NCBI GenBank assembly: GCA_034189325.1 | Contig: JAXHUM010000127.1 | Location: forward strand, 1-21,580 | Reading direction: 5' to 3' | Origin: JAXHUM01 sp034189325 | GTDB taxonomy: Bacteria; Desulfobacterota; DSM-4660; Desulfatiglandales; Desulfatiglandaceae | DNA length: 21,580 nt | In this document: positions 5,341 through 14,643 of the stretch, piece by piece | Position numbering within the stretch: the first letter of the stretch is position 1 | How the letters are laid out: the number at the start of each line of letters is the position of its first letter | The notes under the pieces: model-generated | Database searches by the model: none | The model's input: the letters and a program-made list of their open reading frames with translations, nothing else | Told to the model about the DNA's origin: nothing | Made by a program: the position numbers and the translations under genes

Positions 5341-7785
5341 ATGGAACTGAATAGAAGAAATTTTATCGCGTTAATCCTGGGTGGAGCAGCCGGTATTAAC
5401 CTGACTCCCCTTCCCTGGAAACTGATGGATGACGTAGCCATATGGACCCAGAACTGGCCATGGGTCCCGGTTCCACCGGTCGGAAAATTTACGGAAGTCA
5501 ATTCAATCTGCACTCTATGCCCCGGCGGCTGCGGGATCAAAGTCAGAAAGGTTGATGAAAGGGCAGTGAAGATTGAAGGACGCACAGACTACCCCATCAA
5601 CCCGGGGGGCATCTGCCCCATAGGCATGGGCGGCCTTCAGCTTCTCTACAACGAATCGGTCAGGTTCACCAGGCCAATGAAGCGCATAGGACCAAGAGGT
5701 GCGGGACACTTCATCGACATCAGTTGGAGTGAGGCGTTCGAAACTCTGGGAAGCCGGATCTCCAAGTTGCGGGAAGAAGGTAGACCCGAGGCCCTAGCCG
5801 CCATTGATGGCAATCCTATGAGGTCAACCATTTCACTGATGATCGAACGATTCCTCAAGGCTGTTGGAACACCCAACTACGTGAGGGTGCCATGCCTGGA
5901 AGACACGTATCAAATGGGAATCTCACTTCAGCAGGGGACTGAAGGCCCCGTAGCCTATGACCTTGAAAACTCAGATTTTATCTTGAGTTTCGGCAGTGGG
6001 CTTCTGGAAGGCTGGGGTGCCCCCGGCCGGATTATGAATTTATGGGGACAAATCAAAGGGGCGGAAAAAAGAGGGACGACTTCAGTTGTTCAGATTGAAT
6101 CAAGAGCATCCAACACAGCGTCCAAGGCTGACAAATGGATGGCCCTGAAACCGGGAACCGACTCGGCCTTGGCCCTGGGGCTTGCTCACGTGATCCTCAA
6201 AGAGCGTCTCTATGATTCTGAATTCGTCAATAGCCATTCGTTCGGTTTTGACGACTGGCGATCAGCAGACGGGAAGGAACATATCGGTTTCAAGACGCTG
6301 ATCCTGAAAAAATACTCTCCTAATCAGGTCTCCAAAATAACCGGTGTCAATGCTGATGCCATTATCTCACTTGCAAGAGACTTTGCCAAAGCCCAGGCCC
6401 CTGTTGCTATTTACGGCAAAGGTAAAGGCACTCTTAACGGCAGCCTCTATGAATTCATGGCCGTGCAAAGCCTTAACGCACTTGTTGGGCGCATCAACAT
6501 GCCGGGCGGTGTTCTCACGACAGAACCGATACCCTTGAGTCCTCTCCCGGAAGTTAACCTCGATAGCATAGCCCAAGCGGGTCTGAATAAACCTCGTATT
6601 GACGGAGCAGGCAATGCACAGTACCCATTTGCCCAGAGCCTTATTAACAACTTCGCGGATTCTATAATCAACGCTCCCACATCTTCTATCGATACACTTC
6701 TTCTGTTTTCAGCAAACCCGGATTTTACGTTTCCTCAGAGGGGGATTTTTAGAAAGGCATTAAAGAAAATTCCTTTCATTGTAAGTTTCTCCTCTTATCG
6801 CGATGAGACATCAAATATGGCAGACCTTATTCTGCCTGACTGTACTTATCTTGAAAAGATGGATGATGTGGTTTGGCCCATAGGCTTGCAATACCCCTTT
6901 TATGGTTTGTCGAAACCTGTGGTTAAACCCCTGTATGACGTTAAAAACAGCGGAGACGTTATTATCAAACTGACGAAGCGTATCGGTAAAACGACAGCAG
7001 CTGCCTTTCCCTGGAACAGTTATAAGGAAGTCTTGAAGGACAGGGTCAAAGGACTGTATGATTCCGGCGGAGGATTTGTAGATTTCACGGAGGACAATCC
7101 TCCCTGGAAAAGCCCGGGGAAGAGAAGCGATCCGAGTCGGAACTATAGCTCTTTTGGTGAAATGTGGAACAAAATCCAAACAGGCGGATACTGGTACCGG
7201 CCTATTAAAAAATATAAGGGTTGGGACAACTTGTTCAAGACCCCCACAGGCAAGTTTGAGTTCTTTAGCACGAGGATCGAGGTAGCTGCTTCAAGAGGCT
7301 CTTCAGAGAATATGGGCGTCAAGGTAAAAGGTGATGAAGCATGCATGCCCCATTATGAGCCAATAGATACCAAAGTCAGCCGCTCGGATCATCCTCTTTT
7401 GATGGTCCCATACGACATGATAAACTTGTCAAGCTCTTGGACCCCAAACCCGCCGTTTGTGCTCAAGACTATTTTCGACAACCAGCTCCTCCGGGATAAG
7501 TCATTTGCTGCTATCAATCCCAAAACCGCCGTTAAATATAAACTCAGACAGGGTGACAAAGCCGTCATCAAATCCCCGGCCGGAAAGGCCCAGGTATTAA
7601 TCAGCCTTTCCGAGGGAGTCGCTCCTGGGACTGTGTGGCTGCCCATGGGATTCGGCCATACAGCATACGATGAGTTCTTTAAGGGGAAGGGCGTAAACCC
7701 AAATGACATCATTTTTGCCGGGAAAGACCCTCTCAGTGGTCACGCCATATGGTGGCATACCCCTGTTCAACTGATGAAAGTATAA
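5341..7785 (+). CDS. qrcB: Menaquinone reductase molybdopterin-oxidoreductase-like subunit QrcB
   Basis: Protein of 814 residues of the molybdopterin oxidoreductase superfamily. The N-terminus carries a twin-arginine export motif (NRRNFIALI), so it is moved folded to the periplasm. A [4Fe-4S] site follows at Cys57, Cys60, Cys64 and Cys92 (CTLCPGGC, then GGICPIG). The middle holds the large alpha/beta domains and the C-terminal 130 residues resemble the dinucleotide-binding domain. In the characterised Qrc complex this subunit has no detectable molybdenum and serves as an electron-transfer scaffold. It follows qrcA by 14 bases, with a strong AAGGGGAAG ribosome site. It resembles ActB1 of alternative complex III, but here the FeS protein is a separate gene, as in Qrc. 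Confidence 0.93.
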   Translation: MELNRRNFIALILGGAAGINLTPLPWKLMDDVAIWTQNWPWVPVPPVGKFTEVNSICTLCPGGCGIKVRKVDERAVKIEGRTDYPINPGGICPIGMGGLQLLYNESVRFTRPMKRIGPRGAGHFIDISWSEAFETLGSRISKLREEGRPEALAAIDGNPMRSTISLMIERFLKAVGTPNYVRVPCLEDTYQMGISLQQGTEGPVAYDLENSDFILSFGSGLLEGWGAPGRIMNLWGQIKGAEKRGTTSVVQIESRASNTASKADKWMALKPGTDSALALGLAHVILKERLYDSEFVNSHSFGFDDWRSADGKEHIGFKTLILKKYSPNQVSKITGVNADAIISLARDFAKAQAPVAIYGKGKGTLNGSLYEFMAVQSLNALVGRINMPGGVLTTEPIPLSPLPEVNLDSIAQAGLNKPRIDGAGNAQYPFAQSLINNFADSIINAPTSSIDTLLLFSANPDFTFPQRGIFRKALKKIPFIVSFSSYRDETSNMADLILPDCTYLEKMDDVVWPIGLQYPFYGLSKPVVKPLYDVKNSGDVIIKLTKRIGKTTAAAFPWNSYKEVLKDRVKGLYDSGGGFVDFTEDNPPWKSPGKRSDPSRNYSSFGEMWNKIQTGGYWYRPIKKYKGWDNLFKTPTGKFEFFSTRIEVAASRGSSENMGVKVKGDEACMPHYEPIDTKVSRSDHPLLMVPYDMINLSSSWTPNPPFVLKTIFDNQLLRDKSFAAINPKTAVKYKLRQGDKAVIKSPAGKAQVLISLSEGVAPGTVWLPMGFGHTAYDEFFKGKGVNPNDIIFAGKDPLSGHAIWWHTPVQLMKV

Positions 7786-7799
7786 TAATGAGGTAGATC

Positions 7800-8606
7800 A
7801 TGAAACAAGGGCATGCCCAAGGGAAGCATAAATATGGGATGGTCATTGACCTGGACAAATGTACGGGTTGCGGTACCTGTATGGTCGCCTGCGCAGCAGA
7901 GAACAATGTGTCTGTAAGAAGTGACGAATCGGACAAAGAGCGTAGTATTACTTGGATGCAGCTATACAAAATCACTAACGGCAGAGAATTTCCCGACGCT
8001 GAGACAAGCTATTTTCCCCGCCCCTGTATGCATTGTGATGAAGACGGCAGAGGGGGGCACCATCCGTCCTGCGTGTCGGTGTGTGTCGCCACTGCGACCA
8101 AAATCGACCACAATACGGGGATTGTCAGCCAGATTTATACGCGTTGTATAGGATGCCGCTATTGCCAGGCAGCCTGCCCCTATGATGCTCGGTATTTCAA
8201 CTGGTGGGATGGGTATTTCCCGAAAGGAAAAGGCCTTGAACGGTATTTGACTCCCGAAGTATCTGCCCGTATGAGGGGCGTGATAGAGAAGTGCACATTC
8301 TGTCACCACCGTCTTATGAGGGCGAAAAACCAGGCCTATGCGGAAGGCAGAAGGGACATCAAGGAACATGAGTATATCACTGCCTGCGCAGAGGCATGTC
8401 CGGTACAGGCTATTACTTTCGGGGACCTCAACAACCCCAGTCACAAGGTTGCACAATTGGCGAAAAGCCCGCATGCGTTCAGACTCTTGGAGCGTCTGAA
8501 TACAAAACCAAAGGTCTATTACCTTTCTACTAAAGACTGGGTCCGGAAGATGGCGGACAACTATCTTCCCGGTGAGTTCAAACGCGTTAATAAGGCAACC
8601 GGATAG
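7800..8606 (+). CDS. qrcC: Menaquinone reductase iron-sulfur subunit QrcC
   Basis: Protein of 268 residues with sixteen cysteines in four groups: 21/24/27/31, 76/79/91/95, 116/119/122/126 and 165/168/196/200. This is the ferredoxin-like arrangement of the DmsB/NrfC/PsrB family and is enough for four iron-sulfur clusters that conduct electrons between QrcA/QrcB and the membrane subunit. It has no signal peptide of its own, so it is probably exported together with QrcB by the Tat pathway (inference from related complexes). The start at 7800 is preceded by GAGGT. It lies 14 bases after qrcB and 24 before qrcD. Confidence 0.92.
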   Translation: MKQGHAQGKHKYGMVIDLDKCTGCGTCMVACAAENNVSVRSDESDKERSITWMQLYKITNGREFPDAETSYFPRPCMHCDEDGRGGHHPSCVSVCVATATKIDHNTGIVSQIYTRCIGCRYCQAACPYDARYFNWWDGYFPKGKGLERYLTPEVSARMRGVIEKCTFCHHRLMRAKNQAYAEGRRDIKEHEYITACAEACPVQAITFGDLNNPSHKVAQLAKSPHAFRLLERLNTKPKVYYLSTKDWVRKMADNYLPGEFKRVNKATG

Positions 8607-8630
8607 TTTGCGTTTTTAGGAGGATACACA

Positions 8631-9869
8631 ATGGATCTCCCATTGATACAGGAAGGAGTCAAGAGATGCTCCCCGAAGGCCTTTTTCCTATGGACCCTGC
8701 CATGGCTCGCCCTTTTGGCATGGGGTGGCCTCTCGGCTTTTCTCTGCCTTTGGAAAGGCCTCAATCAAACAAATATGAGCAACGTCTTTGCATTTGCGCT
8801 CTGGATTGTATTCGATCTTGCGATCATAGCGCTTGGAGCAGGGGCGTTTTTCACAGGTTTTCTTACATACATAATTGGGAAAAAGGAACTGAAGAACATT
8901 ATTAATGCCGCTGTTATTATCGGCTTTATATGTTACTCCGGGGCTATGGGTATGCTGGGAATAGATATTGGCCAGCCGATCAGAGGATGGTTCATCTTCT
9001 GGCATGCGAATATCCATTCCATGCTCGTTGAGGTCTCTTTTTGTATCACCTGTTATCTCTGTGTCTTGGCAATTGAGTTTTTGCCCCTTATTCTTGAAAA
9101 CAGGCAACTCCATAAAGTCAAGGCCTTTAGAATTTTCGGCCACAACCTTCATGAGGTCATGGCCATATTCGCCGCCACAGGAACATTTCTTTCTTTCTTT
9201 CACCAGGGATCTCTGGGCGGCATGTTCGGAGTCATGTATGGAAGGCCTTTTGCCGCAAGGGAAGGCTTCTATATCTGGCCCTGGACTTTTTTCCTCTTTA
9301 TCCTTTCAGCCATTGCTGCGGGCCCATGCTTTACGATACTCTGCACAAAACTCACAGAAAAGATTTCTCGAAAGAAACTCGTCCCTGAGAATGCCATCCA
9401 GCTGCTCGCCAAGATATCAGCCTGGCTCTTAGGGGCATACCTCATTCTCAAAATCGCCGATACCCTTGGTTGGATCTATGGTATTATACCGGATGCCGGC
9501 CTAACACTGATGGATTTCTATAGGGAAGGACCTTACGGTATATGGATACTCGTAGCCGAAATTGTTGTCTTTGGGATCGTGCCAGCCATTATTCTGTTTA
9601 TTCCTAATGCGAGGAAGAGCGGGCCGTGGTTGATCACTGCATGCCTGATGAACTGTACCGGTATTGTGCTGAATCGCTTTGTCTTTATAGTAGTCACCCT
9701 TGCCATCCCGGTCATGCCGTTTGATAGGTTTTGGGGTTACCTCCCCACCTGGCAGGAATGGGGCATCGCTCTAGCTGTCATCGGATACGGGGTCCTGTTA
9801 TTCTCCGCCGCATATAGGTACTTGCCTGTTTTTCCTAAGGAGAAGGAACTCAATCCTGTCGTGAATTAA
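8631..9869 (+). CDS. qrcD: Menaquinone reductase integral membrane subunit QrcD
   Basis: Protein of 412 residues of the NrfD/PsrC family, with about ten hydrophobic membrane segments spread over residues 18-395 and a short polar C-terminus. It holds the menaquinone site of the Qrc complex and links quinone reduction to charge separation across the membrane. Charged residues are seen inside or beside membrane segments (HANIH, NLHEVM, FHQGSLGG), as expected for a quinone/proton route. An AGGAGG ribosome site lies seven bases before the ATG. It is placed after the FeS gene and before a small membrane protein gene. Confidence 0.92.
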   Translation: MDLPLIQEGVKRCSPKAFFLWTLPWLALLAWGGLSAFLCLWKGLNQTNMSNVFAFALWIVFDLAIIALGAGAFFTGFLTYIIGKKELKNIINAAVIIGFICYSGAMGMLGIDIGQPIRGWFIFWHANIHSMLVEVSFCITCYLCVLAIEFLPLILENRQLHKVKAFRIFGHNLHEVMAIFAATGTFLSFFHQGSLGGMFGVMYGRPFAAREGFYIWPWTFFLFILSAIAAGPCFTILCTKLTEKISRKKLVPENAIQLLAKISAWLLGAYLILKIADTLGWIYGIIPDAGLTLMDFYREGPYGIWILVAEIVVFGIVPAIILFIPNARKSGPWLITACLMNCTGIVLNRFVFIVVTLAIPVMPFDRFWGYLPTWQEWGIALAVIGYGVLLFSAAYRYLPVFPKEKELNPVVN

Positions 9870-9892
9870 GGCATCATAAAAGGAGAAGATTG

Positions 9893-10090
9893 ATGACACC
9901 CTTTAGTTTTGAATGGCAGTGGAACATTGAATATATGATATTTTTTGGACTCCTTTATACTGCGCTTACTATTATTGGTGGTGGTCTTGTCTATTGTCTC
10001 ATCAAGAGCTGGTTAATATTTCCATTGGATGAAGATCACAAGTCTGATTTATCCGAAATTTCGTACCGAACACTCTATTCTAAATATTAG
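9893..10090 (+). CDS. Small single-helix membrane protein, fifth gene of the qrc operon
   Basis: Protein of 65 residues: a short aromatic N-terminus (FEWQWNIEY), one long hydrophobic helix (about 15-42) and a polar, charged C-terminus with an acidic patch (PLDEDHKSD). I chose the ATG at 9893 rather than the TTG at 9890 because AGGAG sits at the right distance. The gene follows qrcD by 23 bases in the same direction with a good ribosome site, so it is almost certainly co-transcribed. I do not recognise the family. By analogy with small accessory subunits of respiratory complexes it may stabilise Qrc, but this is inference. It ends five bases from the convergent nadB stop. Confidence 0.75.
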   Translation: MTPFSFEWQWNIEYMIFFGLLYTALTIIGGGLVYCLIKSWLIFPLDEDHKSDLSEISYRTLYSKY

Positions 10091-10095
10091 GCGTC

Positions 10096-11709
10096 CTACA
10101 TGCATACCACCGTATCCCTTTTCCAGTACTTGTTATCTGGAGAGGGATAATCCAGATTATGATGCAGTCCCCGACTCTCCCTTCTGAGGGAGGCGCAGTT
10201 TATGATGAGTTCAGCCACAAGGGCTATGTTACGAAGTTCCAAAAGATCTTGAGTCACTTTGAAGTTCCAGTAGTACTCCATGATCTCTTGCTGAATTGTC
10301 TCTATTCTGCTTTTGGCCCGTGCCAACCGTTTGTTTGTCCTCACAATCCCAACATAATTCCACATAAACCGCCTGATTTCATCCCAGTTATGTGATACGA
10401 CAACCAACTCCTCACTGTCTGTGGCGCTACCCGTCTCCCAATGGGGCGCTTCCGGAAGGATCTTTTTCTTGTTGTGAGTGAGATCCTGTTTTGATCTGAT
10501 TGCGGCACGCTTGGCAAAGACAAGGGCCTCAAGAAGTGAATTGCTGGCCAAACGGTTCGCCCCATGTAAGCCTGTGCAAGCGACTTCTCCGATCGCATAA
10601 AGGTTGTTGATATTTGTAAGACCATCATGATCCGTCAAGAGCCCTCCACACATGTAATGGGCAGCAGGGACAACAGGTATAGGCTCCTTTGTGATATCTA
10701 TTTTGAACTTCAAGCAGGACTCATAAATGTGAGGGAACCTATCTTTAACAAACTCTGCGGGTTTGTGAGTGATGTCCAGGTACACACATTCATCTCCACT
10801 CCTTTTGAGTTCCATGTCTATGGACCTTGCCACAATATCTCTTAGGGCGAGTTCTTTCGAGGAATGGTATTTTTCCATGAACCTTGTTCCTTTTCTGTCA
10901 AGAAGGATCGCTCCTTCACCTCTAACGGCCTCTGAAATCAGAAAGCTTTTAGCCAATGGATGGTAGAGGCAGGTGGGGTGAAACTGGACGAATTCCATAT
11001 TGGCGATGTTAACCCCTGCCCTATAACCCATGGCTACCCCATCTCCTGTTGCGATATCAGGGTTACTCGTATAAAGGTACACCTTTCCTGCGCCGCCGGT
11101 CGCCAAAACTGTAACCCGTGCCAAAAAGGTGATGACCTCACCATCATTAACATCCAAAACATAGGCGCCCCAACAGGTTTCGGTTGTTTCAGACATCATA
11201 ATCCCTCTCTTTACCATCTTAGAGCGGGTGATCAGATCGATACCCATAAAATTCTCATAGATCTGAATGTTTTTGTTTTCTTCTGCACGTCTAAGAAGGA
11301 TTCTCTCCACCTCCCTACCCGTGAGGTCTTTTGTATGCACTATCCTTCTCTTGGAATGGCCCCCTTCTCGACCGAGGTCTAGATCTTTCTCATTTTCCGC
11401 CTGATGTGAAAATTGGACTCCCAAGGCAATAAGTTCTCTGATCCTGTCCGGACCGTCCTTTACGACTAATCGGACGACATCGTCATGGCAGAGGCCGTCA
11501 CCGGAAGCTAGAGTATCCTTTATATGCTCCTCAAAACTGTCATTCGGATCAAGGACAGATGCGATTCCACCCTGGGCATAGTTGGTGGATCCCTCACTCC
11601 TTTCTTTCTTTGTGACAACGGCGACGGTGCCTGAAGCCGCTGCCTGAAGGGCAAAGGTCAACCCGGCAATTCCACTTCCGATAACTAGATAATCGGTCTG
11701 TACTTCCAT
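10096..11709 (-). CDS. nadB: L-aspartate oxidase
   Basis: FAD-dependent enzyme of 537 residues that oxidises L-aspartate to iminoaspartate, the first step of NAD synthesis, in the cytoplasm; in anaerobes fumarate serves as electron acceptor. The N-terminal FAD loop (GSGIAG at residues 12-17), TNYAQGGIA, EFVQFHPT, SEAVRGEGA and PAAHYMCGG are family hallmarks, followed by HGANRLASNSLLEALV near the FAD. The C-terminal helical domain is complete. These motifs distinguish it from succinate dehydrogenase and fumarate reductase subunits, which also lie with an FeS partner that is missing here. The start has a GAGGAG site six bases away. No nadA or nadC is adjacent. It is convergent with the qrc operon and has no visible terminator between. 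Confidence 0.95.
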   Translation of the reverse strand: MEVQTDYLVIGSGIAGLTFALQAAASGTVAVVTKKERSEGSTNYAQGGIASVLDPNDSFEEHIKDTLASGDGLCHDDVVRLVVKDGPDRIRELIALGVQFSHQAENEKDLDLGREGGHSKRRIVHTKDLTGREVERILLRRAEENKNIQIYENFMGIDLITRSKMVKRGIMMSETTETCWGAYVLDVNDGEVITFLARVTVLATGGAGKVYLYTSNPDIATGDGVAMGYRAGVNIANMEFVQFHPTCLYHPLAKSFLISEAVRGEGAILLDRKGTRFMEKYHSSKELALRDIVARSIDMELKRSGDECVYLDITHKPAEFVKDRFPHIYESCLKFKIDITKEPIPVVPAAHYMCGGLLTDHDGLTNINNLYAIGEVACTGLHGANRLASNSLLEALVFAKRAAIRSKQDLTHNKKKILPEAPHWETGSATDSEELVVVSHNWDEIRRFMWNYVGIVRTNKRLARAKSRIETIQQEIMEYYWNFKVTQDLLELRNIALVAELIINCASLRRESRGLHHNLDYPSPDNKYWKRDTVVCM

Positions 11710-11863
11710 GATTTCTCCTCTATTTTCTTCAATTCCTGAACAGGATGAAAAGCATCAATGAAACGAAGTAACCTCGCCTCACCATATAAACCGGATCAAG
11801 CATTTATTTACTTTATACAATTACCATTCAAAACCCGAAAAACTTCGATTATCTCTATAAATG

Positions 11864-11892
11864 TTGACGCCGTGATGCCGCTCCTGTACATT
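11864..11892 (+). promoter_or_regulatory. Candidate sigma-70 promoter of the HAD phosphatase gene
   Basis: TTGACG (11864-11869), a 17-bp spacer and TACATT (11887-11892). Transcription would start near 11899, giving a leader of about 30 nt before the ATG at 11928. Confidence 0.5.
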
Positions 11893-11927
11893 ACCAGAAC
11901 TCATTACAAACTTCTTCTTTTTTCCCT

Positions 11928-12553
11928 ATGGATTCTTTAAAAAAAATCAAGGCCGTTATCTTAGACTGTGACGGTGTCATGTTTGACTCTCTCAGGGCCA
12001 ATATCAATTACTACAACCATATGCTCGCCCACTTCAATCTTCCTCCAATGGACAAAAATGAAGAGGCCTATGTGCACATGCACACGGCGGATGAATCCAT
12101 CGCCTATATTTTTAGGAAGACCGATATCCTGGAAAAGGCATTGGAATATAGAAGGGAGGTGGACTATTCACCATTCATCAAAGACATGATTATTGAGCCC
12201 TCACTAAAACCGCTTTTGAGAGCCTTAAGGCCCAGATTCAGCCTAGCAGTGGCAACCAACCGGAGCAATACAATCGGCAGTGTTTTGAAGAGCAACGGCC
12301 TGGAGGGATTTTTCGATATTGTCGTTTCATCCCTGGACGTTAAAAGGCCGAAACCCCATCCTGAAGGGATATTCAAAATTCTCGATTTTTTCGGAATTCA
12401 GCCGGCAGAGGCCATCTATGTGGGTGATTCTTTGGTTGATTATGAAACAGCGAAGGCGGCAGGCACACCGTTTATATCGTTTAGGAATCTCCACCTGCCC
12501 TCTGATATCCATGTAGACTCATTAGCAGAAATCACGCACTTGTTTCCCCCAAA
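11928..12553 (+). CDS. HAD-superfamily phosphatase, 3' end lost in an assembly gap
   Basis: About 208 residues are visible. The catalytic motifs of the haloacid dehalogenase family are all present: nucleophile Asp13 and acid Asp15 (LDCDGVMFD), Thr110 (ATNRS), Lys142 (KRPKPHP) and the metal-binding GDSLVD at 166-171. A helical cap lies between motifs I and II, as in phosphoglycolate-phosphatase-like (subfamily IA) enzymes. The substrate cannot be told. The frame runs into 100 N at 12554; since the core fold is complete, only a short C-terminus is probably missing. Any continuation after the gap is unproven. The ATG has no clear ribosome site: the preceding bases are pyrimidine-rich. Confidence 0.85.
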
Positions 12554-12653
12554 NNNNNNNNNNNNNNNNNNNNNNNNNNNNNNNNNNNNNNNNNNNNNNN
12601 NNNNNNNNNNNNNNNNNNNNNNNNNNNNNNNNNNNNNNNNNNNNNNNNNNNNN
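12554..12653. other. Assembly gap (100 N)
   Basis: Exactly 100 N, the usual placeholder for a gap of unknown length. It cuts the end of the HAD gene. The stop of the minus-strand lipoprotein gene at 12679 lies just beyond and is intact. Confidence 0.97.
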
Positions 12654-12678
12654 AAACGGATCTTATTAAGACCTATGC

Positions 12679-14553
12679 CTATGGGTTATATGGAGAATGA
12701 GGTAGACTACATTCCTCTCCCTCTGCTATTGGCAGCGTAAAGGTATATGTCGCCTGAGTCTGATCTCCAAAAACCATTGTGCTGGCAACCAGCTCATCAT
12801 CAATCCACCACGCAGAGGATTTCAAATAAACAAGATCGAAATTGGCGACACCGTTTTGATCCGTAATAACAGATCCTGGGACAGACCCTGCCGCAGAATT
12901 TGGAGGTGTCAGGACTCCATCACCGTTTGCGTCTTCTCCAGGATCAAGGATTAGATTTCTTCTTCTATCATCGATAAAGAAATCGTCCTCGTTAGGATAA
13001 GGGGAACCAGGTGTGTATTCAATGGCACATTCATCACCTCCTATATCCACCCAAAAACCAGTATAGTAATAAAGAGGCCAGAGACTGAGCGTAACAACGG
13101 CTCCTGACATGGGATTGCCGTTTGAATCGGCAACCAATACAGACATGGGGAGGCTATAAGAGGTATCGTTATTAATCGACTCGACCTCAGTGGATTGGCC
13201 GATAACGACCGATCCTGCAGTCCCCCCTATGACTATGGCAATACTGTCATTGATGCCTGGGCCGACAACAGTAGCCACTACCGTTACTCCCCCTCCACCG
13301 GAACTCGATGATCCTGAGGTGAATGTTGAGACTGCAACTCCAAAACCATCAGTATACACAACAGCCGGCGCTATAGACTCTCCTCCACCAGTAGGATTTT
13401 GAATTGTAAAAGAGACGGGAGCGTCACCCACCGGATCATCCGATGCATTCCTTACAGTGGCCTCCAAGGTGACACTGTTGTACACACCCCCTATACTCGG
13501 CGCCACAACATACGCGCTGGCTTGAAGAGCAATTTGAGAGGCTTCACTAGAAGGGGCCGAGACAACGATTGTCATGGAATCGGTTGTGCCGGCATCGTCG
13601 GCATCAGAGACCTGTATGGTTGCAACCCCCGCATCAGAAGATCTGAATACCGCCGAAGCCGTCCCACCGGCTACAGGTTTCTCTACAACACTCTGGGCCC
13701 CACCATCCCAGGCACCCAATGTGCAAGCAAACTGGACATCTGTGACCCCAGGAGGTGTGGTAACCGTGATCGTCAGATTTGTGTTCGTGTCCAGGCTCGC
13801 AGGATCATCTGTTGGGCTGATTATTTCAAAGACACCCCCCCCAGATGTCACCACGGTATAAGCCTGTGTCCCTGTGGCGCCGACAGCTTCGGCCCTTACG
13901 AGCACATCTCCAGGCTGCGTGCCGGTCACCTGCACCTGCAGTTGCCCGCTAAAATTGGTATTTCCCTGGGATGGAGAGAGATTCACTGAACCTGTCGATC
14001 CTGAGTCAACACTCACAACTACCGGAGCACCGAAAATCCCCTGACCTCCGGCATCACGTGCCGTAATAACAAGGGTGTCAGAACCTCCCCCGATTTCCAG
14101 GTCGCTCGTGACACCTGTAAGATCGAGAGTTGAGCCTGTTATTTGAACTGGTATTTGGCGTGTATACCCTCCAGACGACGCGGTTATTGTGGCAATCTGA
14201 TTGGTCGAATCGGCCCCGGATGAAAATTCTACAGCAGCCTCACCCGATGTATCCGTCGCAATTGTCGACGCTGTATTGAATTGGCCGCCTGTTGAGCTAA
14301 AAGTCACTGTAACACCTTCCATAACGGCGTTATTGCCATCAAGAACCGTCGCGGTAATCGTGGAAAAGTCGGAATTATCTGATTGTACGCTTGTCTGAGA
14401 TAATCTCAACGTAAGAGAGCCAACTCCAGAGCTGCCTCCACCATCATCATCGGCACCATCACCACTTCCTGTTCCGCAGGAAGTGATAGCGGCACACAAG
14501 CAAACAAAGAGAACAAATTTAAGCATGTATGAAATATCTAGTGTTTTATTCAT
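12679..14553 (-). CDS. Lipoprotein with repeated Ig-like (Big-type) domains
   Basis: Protein of 624 residues. A lipoprotein signal peptide (hydrophobic to about residue 25, lipobox ITSC with Cys26) is followed by a Gly/Asp/Ser-rich linker. Then come several beta-sandwich repeats of the invasin/intimin Big type, each with a pattern like ITATVLDGNN..V.GVTVTFSS and ..TDTSGEAAV. A calcium-loop-like segment (DANGDGVL, 541-548) lies in the last domain. The chain is rich in Ser, Thr, Gly and Val, as in surface proteins. The start ATG has GGAGGG nine bases upstream. It is the last gene of the pilus block, 90 bases after the TPR gene. A cell-surface or adhesive role is likely; a direct role in pili is inference from location. 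Confidence 0.85.
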   Translation of the reverse strand: MNKTLDISYMLKFVLFVCLCAAITSCGTGSGDGADDDGGGSSGVGSLTLRLSQTSVQSDNSDFSTITATVLDGNNAVMEGVTVTFSSTGGQFNTASTIATDTSGEAAVEFSSGADSTNQIATITASSGGYTRQIPVQITGSTLDLTGVTSDLEIGGGSDTLVITARDAGGQGIFGAPVVVSVDSGSTGSVNLSPSQGNTNFSGQLQVQVTGTQPGDVLVRAEAVGATGTQAYTVVTSGGGVFEIISPTDDPASLDTNTNLTITVTTPPGVTDVQFACTLGAWDGGAQSVVEKPVAGGTASAVFRSSDAGVATIQVSDADDAGTTDSMTIVVSAPSSEASQIALQASAYVVAPSIGGVYNSVTLEATVRNASDDPVGDAPVSFTIQNPTGGGESIAPAVVYTDGFGVAVSTFTSGSSSSGGGGVTVVATVVGPGINDSIAIVIGGTAGSVVIGQSTEVESINNDTSYSLPMSVLVADSNGNPMSGAVVTLSLWPLYYYTGFWVDIGGDECAIEYTPGSPYPNEDDFFIDDRRRNLILDPGEDANGDGVLTPPNSAAGSVPGSVITDQNGVANFDLVYLKSSAWWIDDELVASTMVFGDQTQATYTFTLPIAEGEECSLPHSPYNP

Positions 14554-14578
14554 TTTAGTTACCCTCCGACAATTCTCA

Positions 14579-14643
14579 CAATGCTCAATTTTTGCCTGCT
14601 TACCAGGCAGTTAAGTTATCGTTTTGCTAACCAAATCCTACAT
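14579..14643. other. Short spacer with a TGCCTG/CAGGCA hairpin
   Basis: Between the TPR gene and the Ig-like lipoprotein gene, GCCTGC and GCAGGC-type arms form a small hairpin (about 14596-14612). On the minus strand it is followed by A rather than T residues, so it is not a normal intrinsic terminator for the pilus operon. Confidence 0.3.

Noticed and set aside
5341..9869. Alternative complex III (Act) or a polysulfide/DMSO reductase instead of Qrc
   Set aside because: Act has a fused FeS/molybdopterin-like subunit and extra membrane subunits. Polysulfide and DMSO reductases lack an operon-encoded multihaem cytochrome. The four-gene order here is that of Qrc.
11758..11940. A 60-codon plus-strand frame between nadB and the HAD gene
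   Set aside because: No ribosome site; it contains the HAD promoter and its composition is not protein-like.
12654..12740. Continuation of the HAD gene after the first gap
   Set aside because: A frame across N has no meaning, and this stretch is antisense to the 3' end of the Ig-like lipoprotein gene.
13190..13989. Long plus-strand frames over the Ig-like lipoprotein gene
   Set aside because: They are antisense by-products of a low-complexity, Ser/Thr/Gly-rich coding sequence.
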